DNA of 36,741 bases. Source: a virus. Shown piece by piece: positions 12,598 to 21,832 of the stretch; the first letter of the stretch is position 1; the number at the start of each line of letters is the position of its first letter. Where the stretch lies: positions 1-36,741 of the IMG/VR virus record IMGVR_UViG_3300021495_000012; one strand, written 5' to 3'. The notes under the pieces are model-generated. The model was not told the origin of the DNA. It ran no database searches and was given only the letters and a program-made list of their open reading frames with translations. Both the position numbers and the translations under genes were made by a program.

Positions 12598-13509
12598 ATG
12601 GGTATGTCCACGAAAGAAATACTCAAAAAGGCAGATATTGCCGTAGCAGATCTTCAATCAGGCGGTGGGTATCTTAACCCCGAACAGGCGGACAGATTTA
12701 TTGATATGGTTATTGATCAGCCTACCATTCTTAAAGAAGTTCGTACGGTTAAGATGAACGCTCCCCAGCGCAAGATTGAAAAAATCGGATTCGATAGTCG
12801 AATCCTCCATGTAGCACCTGCTTCTGGTACTGCTTTGGACGAAACAAAGCGATCCAAACCTACCACAGACAAGATTGAACTGAACACAACGGAATACATT
12901 GCAGAAGTTAGAATTCCTTATGATGTGCTTGAAGACAACATCGAGCGTGAAAATCTTGAAGATACCATTATGAGGAATATGGCAAAGCGGGTATCGCTTG
13001 ATCTTGAGGAAATCCTTATAAAGAGCGATACCGCCTCGGGTGACCCCGACCTTGCTGCAAAAGACGGTCTTCTGAAGCTGGCCACTTCTCACGTTGTTGA
13101 TATGTCCGGTGATCCTATAAGCAAGGCTGTCTTTAAAGCTGGCGTTAAGTCTATGCCTAACAAATATCTCCGAGCAAGAGATCAATTCCGATTCTGGGTA
13201 TCTCCTGATCAAGAGACCGAGTATAGAGATCAGCTTTCTGATAGAGAATCTGCTCTGGGCGATGCTGTTCTCGAAGGATACAGACCGGTCTATGCCTACG
13301 GCGTTCCCGTAGTTCCTGCATCGCTCATGCCCGCAGATACTGTTCTGTTTACTCATCCGCAAAACATCGTGTTCGGTGTACAAAGGCAAATTTCCGTAGA
13401 AACGGACAAAGATATTTCTGCTAGGATGTATATCATAGTTTTGACCCTCAGGATAGATTTCAAATACGAAACAGAAGACGCTGTGGTTAAAATCATCAAC
13501 GTTGGTTAA
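12598..13509 (+). CDS. Major capsid protein (HK97-like fold)
   Basis: Forms the icosahedral shell. The 303-residue product shows the order expected of HK97-type capsid proteins: helical N-terminal arm (NPEQADRFIDMVIDQPTIL), an extended E-loop-like beta region (IEKIGFDSRILHVAP), the spine-helix region (IERENLEDTIMRNMAKRVSLDLEEILIKSD), and a C-terminal A-domain region (FWVSPDQETEYRDQL, YGVPVVPASLMP). AAAGGAGAG precedes two close ATG codons (12598, 12604). A terminator directly follows, as is frequent after highly expressed capsid genes. A 303-codon antisense open frame exists across the gene but is an artefact. Confidence 0.85.
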   Translation: MGMSTKEILKKADIAVADLQSGGGYLNPEQADRFIDMVIDQPTILKEVRTVKMNAPQRKIEKIGFDSRILHVAPASGTALDETKRSKPTTDKIELNTTEYIAEVRIPYDVLEDNIERENLEDTIMRNMAKRVSLDLEEILIKSDTASGDPDLAAKDGLLKLATSHVVDMSGDPISKAVFKAGVKSMPNKYLRARDQFRFWVSPDQETEYRDQLSDRESALGDAVLEGYRPVYAYGVPVVPASLMPADTVLFTHPQNIVFGVQRQISVETDKDISARMYIIVLTLRIDFKYETEDAVVKIINVG

Positions 13510-13513
13510 TTCT

Positions 13514-13540
13514 GAAAAGCCCCTTTGTGAGGGGCTTTTC
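13514..13540 (+). terminator. Terminator after the capsid gene
   Basis: GAAAAGCCCCT (13514-13524) and AGGGGCTTTTC (13530-13540) form a perfect 11-base stem with a five-base loop; the 3' arm itself supplies TTTT. The tail is short, so partial termination giving excess capsid mRNA is likely. Confidence 0.7.
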
Positions 13541-13582
13541 AAACTGTGATTACATCTAAAGACCTTCAAAAAGGAGACTGAA

Positions 13583-13861
13583 ATGTATCAAGGACCTGGT
13601 GTAAATACCGCCAATAAAAACCTTTGCACCAACGTAGCCCTAGTGAGCGGGACTACGGCGGATACTGATATAACGGTAAACGGTATTAAACATAACAAAG
13701 ATGCTCTTTTAGCTGTAATAGGATTTGATCCCGACAACGCCACCGCAGATGATCAAGTAAAAGATTTTACAGCATCTGCTAGTGTTACTGCTGATAATAC
13801 GATACAAGTTTCCGCAGACACCTCTGATTACAAACTGCTAGTTTTTTGGCAAAAGGTTTGA
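13583..13861 (+). CDS. Small virion protein, 92 aa (possible head decoration)
   Basis: AAAGGAGACTGAA precedes the ATG. The product is beta-rich (alternating Val/Thr/Asp) and ends FWQKV. Its position directly after the capsid gene suggests a head decoration or minor capsid protein. No family recognised. Confidence 0.55.
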   Translation: MYQGPGVNTANKNLCTNVALVSGTTADTDITVNGIKHNKDALLAVIGFDPDNATADDQVKDFTASASVTADNTIQVSADTSDYKLLVFWQKV

Positions 13862-13878
13862 TAAAGGAATAAAATAGC

Positions 13879-14490
13879 ATGCTTCTTGTAACTGATATAG
13901 CATCTTCAGAAGCTAATAGCTATGTAACTATAACTGAAGCTGATGACTATTTGAGCACCCGCCCAGGTATTGATACCACCGAGTGGTATAATTTAGATGA
14001 CGATAACAAAGCATTTCGCCTTGCTATGGCTACAAAGCTGATGAATTCATTGATGTATCGGGGAATCAAAGCAACAAGAGATCAATCACTGTCATTCCCC
14101 CGACTGTTTCAAGCATCAGATCTATGGCCAAAAGATTCTTTGGGCAAACCGATTTCGATGTGTTTTTATGGCTATGAAACCTGGGATGACTTGCTTCAGG
14201 TAGCTAACTACTTAGGTATTGACCCCCCGACTATTCCGACTGATATAAAACATGCTCAAATAGAAATAGCATTTAATGTAGTTCATAACAAAATCTTGAA
14301 AAAAGAAGACGATTCCCCGTTTTTTGTAAATTGGTTGCAGATGGGAGCAGTAGCCTTTACAGTAAAGAATGTAGCGGATATTCGCAAACCTGCTTATACC
14401 ATCTTCAATAACGAAGCATTGAATGCTTCGTCTCCAATATACTTTCTGCTAAAACCGTATCTCTGCGTAGTAAAAGGTGGCATAGTATGA
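13879..14490 (+). CDS. Head-tail adaptor (DnaT-like fold family)
   Basis: The 203-residue product begins ANSYVTITEADDYLSTRP and continues with AFRLAMATKLMNSLMYRG, LSFPR and IPTDIKHAQIEIAF, the pattern of the phage protein family annotated as DnaT-like, which corresponds to HK97 gp6-type adaptors that sit under the portal and link head to neck. Weak site AAAGGAATAAAATAGC before ATG. ATGA-type overlap with the next gene. Confidence 0.75.
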   Translation: MLLVTDIASSEANSYVTITEADDYLSTRPGIDTTEWYNLDDDNKAFRLAMATKLMNSLMYRGIKATRDQSLSFPRLFQASDLWPKDSLGKPISMCFYGYETWDDLLQVANYLGIDPPTIPTDIKHAQIEIAFNVVHNKILKKEDDSPFFVNWLQMGAVAFTVKNVADIRKPAYTIFNNEALNASSPIYFLLKPYLCVVKGGIV

Positions 14491-14888
14491 GTTCGTTTGA
14501 TATTGCTCTTGAGGCTCTAGCTAGAACGTTTGATAACGTAGTCAAATCTTCCCCAATGGCAATAGATATAACATATCGGAAATGGACAGGTAAAGGAAAC
14601 TACGACCCAAGTATAGGCTACGCTCCAGATACTTATGAAGATATAACCACGAAAGCTGCTCTTTCAGGAAAGATATATAATGAATACGAAAAAGTCAAAT
14701 CTTTTGAAAAATCAACACGACTTTCAAACTATGGAATCCGAATAATAGTCAAGCAGTCCGATTTGCCAGGGGTTGATGACCTATCTGCTAGAGGTAAAGA
14801 TAAAATCCTAATAGGGAACGAACTCTATTCGGTTTCGGAAATAACCAAAATACAGGATATTTTATATATTATTGAGGCAGAACGATGA
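14487..14888 (+). CDS. Head closure / stopper-like protein
   Basis: A 133-residue protein between the adaptor and the gp10-like neck protein, the position of the head-tail stopper. The beta-rich C-terminal half (IRIIVKQSDLPG, DKILIGNELYSVSEITKIQD) fits a stopper-type beta barrel. Overlaps both neighbours by four bases. Assignment rests mostly on order. Confidence 0.6.
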   Translation: MSSFDIALEALARTFDNVVKSSPMAIDITYRKWTGKGNYDPSIGYAPDTYEDITTKAALSGKIYNEYEKVKSFEKSTRLSNYGIRIIVKQSDLPGVDDLSARGKDKILIGNELYSVSEITKIQDILYIIEAER

Positions 14889-15322
14889 TAACTTTGAGAC
14901 TGAATGTTTCCAAAGAACTAGCCGAAGCAGCAAAAGCGCTGAATTACAAAACATTCCTCAGGGCTGTTCATGATGCTGCCTCAAAAACAAGCAAGCAGTT
15001 TTCCAAAGTTTTAAAAGAAGCTACTCCTGTGGATACTGGGCACGCTAGAAATTCTTGGTATTCTCGAACGGCTTCTCAGGAAAATTCGACATTGATTCTA
15101 TTCACGCTGGACGTGCCTTACGGATTCCCACTCGAAAAAGGGTCTGTTGTTGGAAGAAAACCCTGGCCTTCTGTGGGACCTCGAACAGTTTTACATGAAG
15201 GTAGAATTTATTCATCGCAAGCCCCTGGCGGGATAACAGAAAAAGCTTTTAAAATTATGAGTAAAGAAGAATTGAAAAGGAAATTCTTAGAGAGCTTTCG
15301 ATGGTACGGCGGGAAGAGATAA
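14885..15322 (+). CDS. HK97 gp10-like neck/tail component
   Basis: A 145-residue product with the family hallmark TPVDTGHARNSW (about residues 47-58), followed by beta strands (DVPYGFPLEKG) and a basic C terminus. HK97 gp10 homologues act at the head-tail junction, completing the tail top. It overlaps the next gene by 22 bases. Confidence 0.8.
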   Translation: MITLRLNVSKELAEAAKALNYKTFLRAVHDAASKTSKQFSKVLKEATPVDTGHARNSWYSRTASQENSTLILFTLDVPYGFPLEKGSVVGRKPWPSVGPRTVLHEGRIYSSQAPGGITEKAFKIMSKEELKRKFLESFRWYGGKR

Positions 15323-15747
15323 TTAGAGAATTGGAAAGCAGATTGTGGGAAATAACCGAAAGTAATGGATTCGCTTACACTGTGGCTTCAGTTGCTAGAA
15401 ATCCAATAGACGTTTCCACAGAATTTCCCTGCTGCAACATTTATGAAATGGATGACCGAGTATTAAGTGATGACGGTAAGAAAACAGTATTCCCTGTGTA
15501 TAAACGGGAATTGGAAATTATTTTGGAATTGATAATAGAACCAACGATGGAAGCTTCCGCTTCTGTGGAGTTGATGAATTTTTACGAAAATGTAAGAAAG
15601 GCTATATTCAAAGACGGAGACGCTTCTCTCAACGGGAAGTGTAGATTTTACGAAAAAGCTGTATCAAGACCCATAGCAATTCCGTCAAATAAGACATTTG
15701 CTCTATGGGTGCTTTATGGAGCAGAGTATGTAGATAAAATTGCTTAG
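15301..15747 (+). CDS. Tail terminator-like protein
   Basis: A 148-residue protein directly before the tail-tube gene, the usual slot for the protein that caps the tail tube and fixes its length. The N-terminal helix (REEIIRELESRLWEITES), then FPCCNIYEMDDR and the central strand KRELEIILELIIEP, match the alpha-beta arrangement of tail terminators. The start overlaps the preceding gene, so it is translationally coupled. Confidence 0.65.
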   Translation: MVRREEIIRELESRLWEITESNGFAYTVASVARNPIDVSTEFPCCNIYEMDDRVLSDDGKKTVFPVYKRELEIILELIIEPTMEASASVELMNFYENVRKAIFKDGDASLNGKCRFYEKAVSRPIAIPSNKTFALWVLYGAEYVDKIA

Positions 15748-15798
15748 AATTTCTTTGCAAATACGCCAAAAATTTGAAAAGAAGGAGGATATTTATCA

Positions 15799-16551
15799 AT
15801 GGCTGTACAACAAATAAGCTACATCGGAAGAGGAACAGTGTATCTTGAACCTCGTGGAGAAGCCGAGGCAAAACTCACTCCGATAGGGAATATCTCGGAA
15901 TTTAGTATATCGATTGAAGAAGATGTGAAAACGATGATAGACTACATGAACCCCGGTGGTGGTGAGCTTGATCGAGTAACCCGAATCACTGGTGTTTCTG
16001 CTTCCATGACATGTTACAATTTAAGCCCGGAAAACATTGCAGTAGCTGTATTTGGTTCTATTGATGCTCTTGAAGGTGGTGCTGTAACCGATGAAGAACA
16101 TACTGCGTATAAAGGTAGCCTAATAGTTTTAGACAAACTCTTTGATAAATCTCAAAGTATTACAGTAACAGACGAAACTAGCACAACTACTTACGAACCA
16201 AATGTTGATTATGAAGTTACCAATGCTGGAATTTATATCTTAGAAAGTGGCTCTATCACTGATGGTTCTACCGTTTTGGTATCATATACAGCATACGCTA
16301 CGGATGTAATTCAAGCTTTGACTGAACTTGGCAAAGAATATAAACTAGTTTTCGATGGACTCAACGAAGCCCGAAGTGGAGAACCTGTGGTCGGAATTTT
16401 CCATCGTGTAAAGTTCTCCCCAACCAAGGGTCTCGGCTTCATTACAGACGATTTCGGCACTCTGGAATTTGATTTAGCTGTTCTAGCTGATACTTCTATA
16501 AGCGGAACTGGTATATCTAAATACTTCGTAATCAGAAGAAAAGATGTATAA
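15799..16551 (+). CDS. Major tail tube protein
   Basis: Polymerises as the tail tube. The 250-residue beta-rich protein begins IGRGTVYLEPRGEAEAKLTPIGNISEFSIS and contains a central inserted strand region (residues 100-165) rich in Thr/Ser. AAGAAGGAGGATATTTATCA precedes the ATG. Followed by the chaperone gene pair and the tape measure, which is the classic siphovirus order. Confidence 0.78.
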   Translation: MAVQQISYIGRGTVYLEPRGEAEAKLTPIGNISEFSISIEEDVKTMIDYMNPGGGELDRVTRITGVSASMTCYNLSPENIAVAVFGSIDALEGGAVTDEEHTAYKGSLIVLDKLFDKSQSITVTDETSTTTYEPNVDYEVTNAGIYILESGSITDGSTVLVSYTAYATDVIQALTELGKEYKLVFDGLNEARSGEPVVGIFHRVKFSPTKGLGFITDDFGTLEFDLAVLADTSISGTGISKYFVIRRKDV

Positions 16552-16569
16552 AGTGAGGTGGTAATCCGT

Positions 16570-17028
16570 ATGGAAAAAAATAAAGTCGAAAAGCCTGTGC
16601 AAACGTCTGCACAGGCTTCAAAAGAACAAAAAAATGCATCTTTAGCAGATGTTCTCCCCAAAGAAGCCACTGTGGAATTAGGTAACAAGAAGATAACCTT
16701 CAAAGAATTTACTGTGGCTAATTTAAACAAGGTTTATTCTGTTCTCGCTAATGCGGATCTTACAAAGTTATTGGTGGGGGGCGGGATTACCCCCATGTCT
16801 ATTATGGCTGCCATAGAATGGAATGACCTTGTGAAGTTGCTAGCTATATCTAGTGGAGAACCCGAAGAAACATTCTTAGCGTTATCTTCTGTAGAAGACG
16901 TGCTAGAAGTCGTTGGAGCATTTTGCCGAGCAAATTTTGGTTTTTTCGTCTTCAATTTCAAGAGCATCGCCTCGACAGCAGACTTAGTAGAAAAAGCTAT
17001 ACCAATTCTGAACAAAGCCCTTCCGTAG
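16570..17028 (+). CDS. Tail assembly chaperone (G-type product)
   Basis: Lies between tail tube and tape measure, where lambda G sits; chaperones of this class coat the tape measure during tail assembly. The ATG at 16570 follows GAGGTGG; a GTG at 16558 has no site. The 152-residue product has a disordered Gln/Lys-rich start, then a helical domain. The start of the gene carries the extended palindrome at 16591-16618. A canonical T TTT TTC slippery heptamer in frame at 16941-16947 leads to the extension at 16947-17174. Confidence 0.8.
   Translation: MEKNKVEKPVQTSAQASKEQKNASLADVLPKEATVELGNKKITFKEFTVANLNKVYSVLANADLTKLLVGGGITPMSIMAAIEWNDLVKLLAISSGEPEETFLALSSVEDVLEVVGAFCRANFGFFVFNFKSIASTADLVEKAIPILNKALP
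16591..16618. promoter_or_regulatory. Extended LacI-type palindrome, copy 5, with 11-base arms
   Basis: AAGCCTGTGCA (16591-16601) and TGCACAGGCTT (16608-16618) are perfect arms around AACGTC. The centre GTGCAAACGTCTGCAC (16597-16612) is the recurring operator with one mismatch. It lies 21 bases after the chaperone start codon, so it could act as DNA operator or as an mRNA hairpin. Confidence 0.6.
16941..16947 (+). other. Predicted -1 ribosomal frameshift site
   Basis: T TTT TTC in the zero frame of the chaperone gene (codons TTT and TTC preceded by T), a classical slippery heptamer. A -1 slip joins the frame ending at 17174. A second, weaker possibility is the A AAA G at 16992-16996. Confidence 0.7.
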
Positions 17029-17174
17029 AATTAGATTGGGCGGACTATTTTACCGTCCTCTTAATGACAGGACATTCCTATCAGGATATCCTTTCCTACA
17101 CCATCACCCAATTTGTAACCTTCGTATCATCCGCTTTAAAATTCATATACTTGAGGAGTCCAGATGGAAGATAG
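16947..17174 (+). CDS. Frameshift extension of the tail chaperone (T-type domain)
   Basis: This frame has no ribosome binding site or good start and is open across the chaperone's 3' end, so it is read only by -1 frameshifting, as in lambda G-GT. The conserved part begins at about 17028 (VELDWADYFTVLLMTG), which resembles the DWADY-type segments of T domains. The segment before it (16947-17025) is Arg/Ser-rich and probably a linker. Its last 11 bases overlap the tape measure start. Confidence 0.7.
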   Translation, partial: RLQFQEHRLDSRLSRKSYTNSEQSPSVELDWADYFTVLLMTGHSYQDILSYTITQFVTFVSSALKFIYLRSPDGR

Positions 17175-20100
17175 ACTCCAACTAGCGATAGAAATAATAA
17201 CGAAAAATGCCGATGCTATAAATAAAGTATCAAGGCAACTAAATCAGCTCAATACTAATGCTGAATCTCTCAATAAAAATTTACGAAGTCTTGATCGTAC
17301 TTCAACTAAAGTTTATTCGGCATTTAACCAGCTTCATTCTTCTGTTCGTGGGTCTAATTCTGCTTTCGCTACGCTTCAACGAACTGTCGGATCTACACAG
17401 CGACATCTAGTAGAATTAAGGAATACGACAAGAGAAACATCAAAGTCTTTATCTTCACTGAATCGTTCTGCTATTAGTCTTAATGCAAGGTTCTCTCAAT
17501 TAGTTAAAGATTCTGAAAAAGCAAGTAGAGCTTTGGTAGAATTTGAACGAACTACTAGATCTACCAAAGCCTTTGTAGAAAGACTAGCTCGTGCTATTGA
17601 AAAGATATTTAAATCTGTACTGGAGTTTCACAATCAAATAGTCAAAGCAACAAGAGCCGTCGCACAATTTACCCGCCAAGTGCAAGTGGGGGCTACTGTC
17701 CTAGAAAGACAGAAAAAGCTCACTGACGAAGCTGCTACATCTTTACGGGAATTCCATGCGGGAATGAATCAAACTGATTCTTCTACAAGAAAAGCGTCGA
17801 GAAGTCTATTAGGCTTCATAGGAAGATGCGTAAAATTCACTCTTGTTTTCACAACAGTTTATGAAACAATCCAACTAGTTGGGCAGGCTTTAAAAGAGTC
17901 CATTTTAAGTGGAGCAAGATTCAATGAAACCATAGATGCTGCTAAAATAGGTATAGCAGCATTAGTTGCTACAAATACAGAACTAGTAGATGCTTTCGGA
18001 AGAGTTGTACCTGAAACTGAACAATTTCAAATCGCTTTGAAAGGTGTTGATTCTCAAATAGCTATTCTGAGAAGAGGTGCAATACAAACTTCCGCTACAC
18101 TGGGAGAATTAGTTACTGCTTATCAGATGGCAGTCGGTTACGGTCTTAGTGCTGGGTTATCTCTTGAACAAATAGCTGACCTCACTGTGAGAATTACCCA
18201 GGCAGCGGAAGCGCTCCGTATGCCTTTCCATGGTGTATATGAAGAAATCCGTTCTATCTTAGCAGGAACTATTACCCAGCATTCTTTAATCGCCAAAATG
18301 CTGGGGCTTTCTAATGCATTGGTTAATCAGTGGAAACAACAGGGAATCCTTTATGAAAAACTTTCAGAAAAGCTAAGAGCCTTCGTCGCAGCGGGTAAAG
18401 AGTATCAGAACACCTGGTCTGGAATATTTTCCAGAGTACAGGATGTTTCTGCCCTTTTCATGGGGCTAGCTACATCAAGTATATGGAATGAGCTGAAAGC
18501 CAAAATCAAAGATGCATTGTCCAGTCTATACGACTTTAATACAGATACTTTCAATGAAAAACTTCGTGGATTGGCAATGCTTATCCACGATACCCTCAGC
18601 GTTTTAAGTGTATGGGTAACTAGAATTTTTTCTATCGCAGGAAAATCCATCATAGAACTTTCTAAAGCATACGAACACCATCGAGATCTAGTTTTGACAA
18701 TAATAAATGCATTAGGCAAAGCCTGGACATGGCTTGCTAATAATATAACTGTTACTACCAATGCTGTCCGCATTATTAACGATGTCTTTACTCAATTTGG
18801 CGACGCTTTATCGATAACAGTTATAGCTCCATTATCCACTTTTTTGAAACTAGCATCTGACCTAATAGGAAAAATTCCCGGCTTGGGAAAAGTATCTGAA
18901 GCTTTACGGAACGTGGCAGAAAGAGGACTTAATTATGTAAATTTCTATGCAAATCAATTCATCGCCGCCGCAGACGATATGAAAAAAAGATGGAACGCAA
19001 TAAAAGAAGGCGCTTTGGATTATGATTCAGCTATATCAGGATTGCCTGAAGATACTTTACGGCTTCGAGGGGAACTTGCCGCTCTTTCTGTTCAATTAGG
19101 TGTAAACATAGATTCTGTAGATAAATTGAATTTCCTTCTTCAGAATGGTATAGTCGTATGGAATGAAACCACCCGCCATTATCAGCTTGCAGAAATTAAC
19201 CTACAAGCACTGTCTGAAAGATTAGGAGTTTCCGTAGACAGTTATGGAACTTTAATCGAACTGTTGAAATCAGGTGTTGTAGTTTGGGATTCTACTATTA
19301 ACCAATATGTAACCGCAGAAGAATTCCTGAACAAAATCGCTGTCCAAACAGGACTTGCAATAGAGAAATACAGCACATTCAAACAACTGTTGGAAAGTGG
19401 TGTCATAGTATGGGATGCCCAAGCCAAACAATATTCATTAAATGCGGATGCTCTTGATGCTATAAATGTTGAAATCGGACAAACATATTCCACCTACAGC
19501 GAACTGCTTAACGCCATAGAAAACGGCAGGGTGGTTTGGGATGCCAATAGACAACAATGGGTAGATGCTGGAAACATTTTAACGAGTTTAGAAGGTGGTG
19601 TTTTATCAACAGCAGACGCTTTTTCTAGGTTGGGCACACAAACTACCCAAGCAACAGATGTACTGAAAAAAGCCACACAGGAATTTTCGGAAGTTCATAA
19701 AGAACTAAAAGCCGTATTAGACCTCCAAATTTCTACAATTGAAGATACATTTGAACAACTGAAAGCTGCTGGGCAAGACCCCGACGTTAAAGCTATGCTG
19801 GACTTAGCAGAAAAACAAGCAGAAGCAATTACAACCTATTTTGCTAAAGCTACCGCAGCAGCAAATCACTATTTCAGCACCGCAAAAGGTGGCGAAGCTA
19901 AACTTTTAGAAGCAAGAAAAGAAATTTATACAAACACTTATAATTCCTACAAAGCTCTAATAGACAAACTCATTGCAGAAGAAAAGAAACGCAGAGATAA
20001 AGCAAAAGAAATAGAAAATTACATAAAAGATCTCCGCAAAAGCACCTCTGAGTGGATCAGAGAACTCAAACGCAAAGAAATGGATGCGGAGGACGAATAT

Positions 20101-21831
20101 TACGATAGAGTCGAAGAAATAGAAGAAAATATAAAGAAAGCTAGAAAAGCAGAAGCAGAAGGTTCACTCGAAGTCGCACAGAAATATTTTGAAACTGCTT
20201 TAGAAAAAAGTAAAGAATTAGCTACCAGCATCACCAAAGATGAAAAGGTAGCAAAAGAAGCTCGTGAAGCGGCGATAGGCTACGCAATAAGACTAACAGA
20301 AGATTTAGCTAGAGTTGCAGGAGAAGCAGCCAAAAAAGAAAAAGAAGAAGCTGATCTACTGAAAAAACGTTATACAGAATTACAAGGGACTCTTGGTAAT
20401 GTTAAAAAAGAACTCGACCAAATATCGCAACAGAAGCTTTCTATATCCCTTGACCAAGAAAAAATAACAAGAGAAGTAGAAAAAGCTAAAGCAAAAATAC
20501 GTGAACTAGACGGTATAGTAACACATTCAACCCACATAATTCATGTTAAAAAAGTAGAAGAAAAAGCTTATGGCGGACTCATAGATAGTATTAAGAAATT
20601 TGCATCGGGTGGAGTAGTATTTAGACGGCTACTTTCCCGCTACATCCCCGGCTGGGGCACTAAAGACGACGTTCCCGCTCTACTCCAGCGAGGCGAATAC
20701 GTCATACGCAAGGAAGCTGTTAAAAAATATGGTCTTGCCTTTATTGAAGCTATCAACAAGATGCGATTACCTGTTCCAAAGTTCCAAGCAGGCGGTGCGG
20801 TAGATGAAGAGGCATACCGAATAGTTACAAAACAGCTCGAAAAAATAATAAAAACAATTCGCATGGGTACATATTTTTACCCACATATGTGGCTTAAAGA
20901 TCCAGAACCTCTTTCAGCCCACACTAGGTTTCGTTCTTATCTCGAAAAACTGAGAAAACTAATACTCGCTGGTTTCCATATAGAAAAAGATGATTTGATA
21001 GATCTGATTAACGCTTTTAGGGGAATTTCTTACGCTGGAGCGGGGATTCCTGGTATTGGTGCATTAACAGTAAGCTGGGCTGGCGATGTAATAAAACATA
21101 TAGAAGACATGTACAATGTTTCTTTCAGTAGATGGACTTTCAAAAAACCCGCCGGAAAAGGAAAACCGGAAAAAATAGCAACAGTAACTTCCACAGACAA
21201 CTTCGTAGATACAATAAACGAAAAGCTACGCTTGGTAGAAAAGGCAATTCTTGTTGCAGAAGCTAATCAACGTCGCTGGCTAGGTTTTCCTTCTAAGACA
21301 CATACAACCTTCGTAGCTGTAAAAAAAGCCCTCGAAAAACTAAAGGATTTTATAGAAAGAGGACGGCTTTCCATAAGAGAAAAAGACCTGAAAGATTTAG
21401 TTGACTCTCTGTGGAAATACGCATTTTATACTTACAAAGGTAGAGGGACAGATACCAAAGCTGCTAAAGCAATAATAGATGAAATAGTAAAAAAATACAA
21501 TCTTCCTGTAATCTTCCGTTTTGCGAAAGGTGGTTTGGTAGATACTATCCCAGCCCTGTTATCTCGTGGCGAATATGTGCTAAAACGTGATGCAGTAAAA
21601 TACTATGGATTAAGTTTTATAGAATCGCTCAACAGGATGCAAATACCGAAGTTTGCAACTGGCGGGTTTGTTGGAACATCCCCCGCAACATCCAGCACTC
21701 ACAATAGTATAACACTAAATATAAATATAAACGCTACCCAATCTACAAATCTGAACGACAGAACTTTCTGGGAAAGAATTTTAAAAGAACAAATAATACC
21801 CCAATTAGAAGAAGCAATGGGGATGGCATAA
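17164..21831 (+). CDS. Tape measure protein, 1555 aa
   Basis: Sets tail length. At about 0.15 nm per residue, 1555 residues predict a tail near 230 nm. The N-terminal 180 residues are coiled coil (NQLNTNAESLNKNL). A hydrophobic segment lies near residues 217-245, followed by the helical tape-measure core. Residues 663-800 contain three 42-residue repeats plus a partial (IVVWN, VVVWD, VIVWD, RVVWD). Residues 820-1135 are Lys/Glu-rich helix. Two copies of the typical C-terminal motif GGxVxxxPALLxRGEYVxxxxAVxxYG occur (about residues 1150-1215 and 1455-1505). GAGG is the only weak site, so it is probably coupled to the frameshifted chaperone. Confidence 0.92.
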   Translation: MEDRLQLAIEIITKNADAINKVSRQLNQLNTNAESLNKNLRSLDRTSTKVYSAFNQLHSSVRGSNSAFATLQRTVGSTQRHLVELRNTTRETSKSLSSLNRSAISLNARFSQLVKDSEKASRALVEFERTTRSTKAFVERLARAIEKIFKSVLEFHNQIVKATRAVAQFTRQVQVGATVLERQKKLTDEAATSLREFHAGMNQTDSSTRKASRSLLGFIGRCVKFTLVFTTVYETIQLVGQALKESILSGARFNETIDAAKIGIAALVATNTELVDAFGRVVPETEQFQIALKGVDSQIAILRRGAIQTSATLGELVTAYQMAVGYGLSAGLSLEQIADLTVRITQAAEALRMPFHGVYEEIRSILAGTITQHSLIAKMLGLSNALVNQWKQQGILYEKLSEKLRAFVAAGKEYQNTWSGIFSRVQDVSALFMGLATSSIWNELKAKIKDALSSLYDFNTDTFNEKLRGLAMLIHDTLSVLSVWVTRIFSIAGKSIIELSKAYEHHRDLVLTIINALGKAWTWLANNITVTTNAVRIINDVFTQFGDALSITVIAPLSTFLKLASDLIGKIPGLGKVSEALRNVAERGLNYVNFYANQFIAAADDMKKRWNAIKEGALDYDSAISGLPEDTLRLRGELAALSVQLGVNIDSVDKLNFLLQNGIVVWNETTRHYQLAEINLQALSERLGVSVDSYGTLIELLKSGVVVWDSTINQYVTAEEFLNKIAVQTGLAIEKYSTFKQLLESGVIVWDAQAKQYSLNADALDAINVEIGQTYSTYSELLNAIENGRVVWDANRQQWVDAGNILTSLEGGVLSTADAFSRLGTQTTQATDVLKKATQEFSEVHKELKAVLDLQISTIEDTFEQLKAAGQDPDVKAMLDLAEKQAEAITTYFAKATAAANHYFSTAKGGEAKLLEARKEIYTNTYNSYKALIDKLIAEEKKRRDKAKEIENYIKDLRKSTSEWIRELKRKEMDAEDEYYDRVEEIEENIKKARKAEAEGSLEVAQKYFETALEKSKELATSITKDEKVAKEAREAAIGYAIRLTEDLARVAGEAAKKEKEEADLLKKRYTELQGTLGNVKKELDQISQQKLSISLDQEKITREVEKAKAKIRELDGIVTHSTHIIHVKKVEEKAYGGLIDSIKKFASGGVVFRRLLSRYIPGWGTKDDVPALLQRGEYVIRKEAVKKYGLAFIEAINKMRLPVPKFQAGGAVDEEAYRIVTKQLEKIIKTIRMGTYFYPHMWLKDPEPLSAHTRFRSYLEKLRKLILAGFHIEKDDLIDLINAFRGISYAGAGIPGIGALTVSWAGDVIKHIEDMYNVSFSRWTFKKPAGKGKPEKIATVTSTDNFVDTINEKLRLVEKAILVAEANQRRWLGFPSKTHTTFVAVKKALEKLKDFIERGRLSIREKDLKDLVDSLWKYAFYTYKGRGTDTKAAKAIIDEIVKKYNLPVIFRFAKGGLVDTIPALLSRGEYVLKRDAVKYYGLSFIESLNRMQIPKFATGGFVGTSPATSSTHNSITLNININATQSTNLNDRTFWERILKEQIIPQLEEAMGMA
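19150..19560 (+). repeat. 42-residue tandem repeats in the tape measure
   Basis: Exact 126-base period: units at 19150-19275, 19276-19401, 19402-19527 and a partial from 19528. Each starts with a hydrophobic residue followed by VW(N/D) and ends LLxSG or AIENG. DNA identity is moderate, so the duplication is old. Confidence 0.85.
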
Positions 21832-21832
21832 C

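Noticed and set aside
12658-13569. Long minus-strand open frame opposite the capsid gene
   Set aside because: Antisense shadow of a well-supported capsid gene; product has no recognisable fold.
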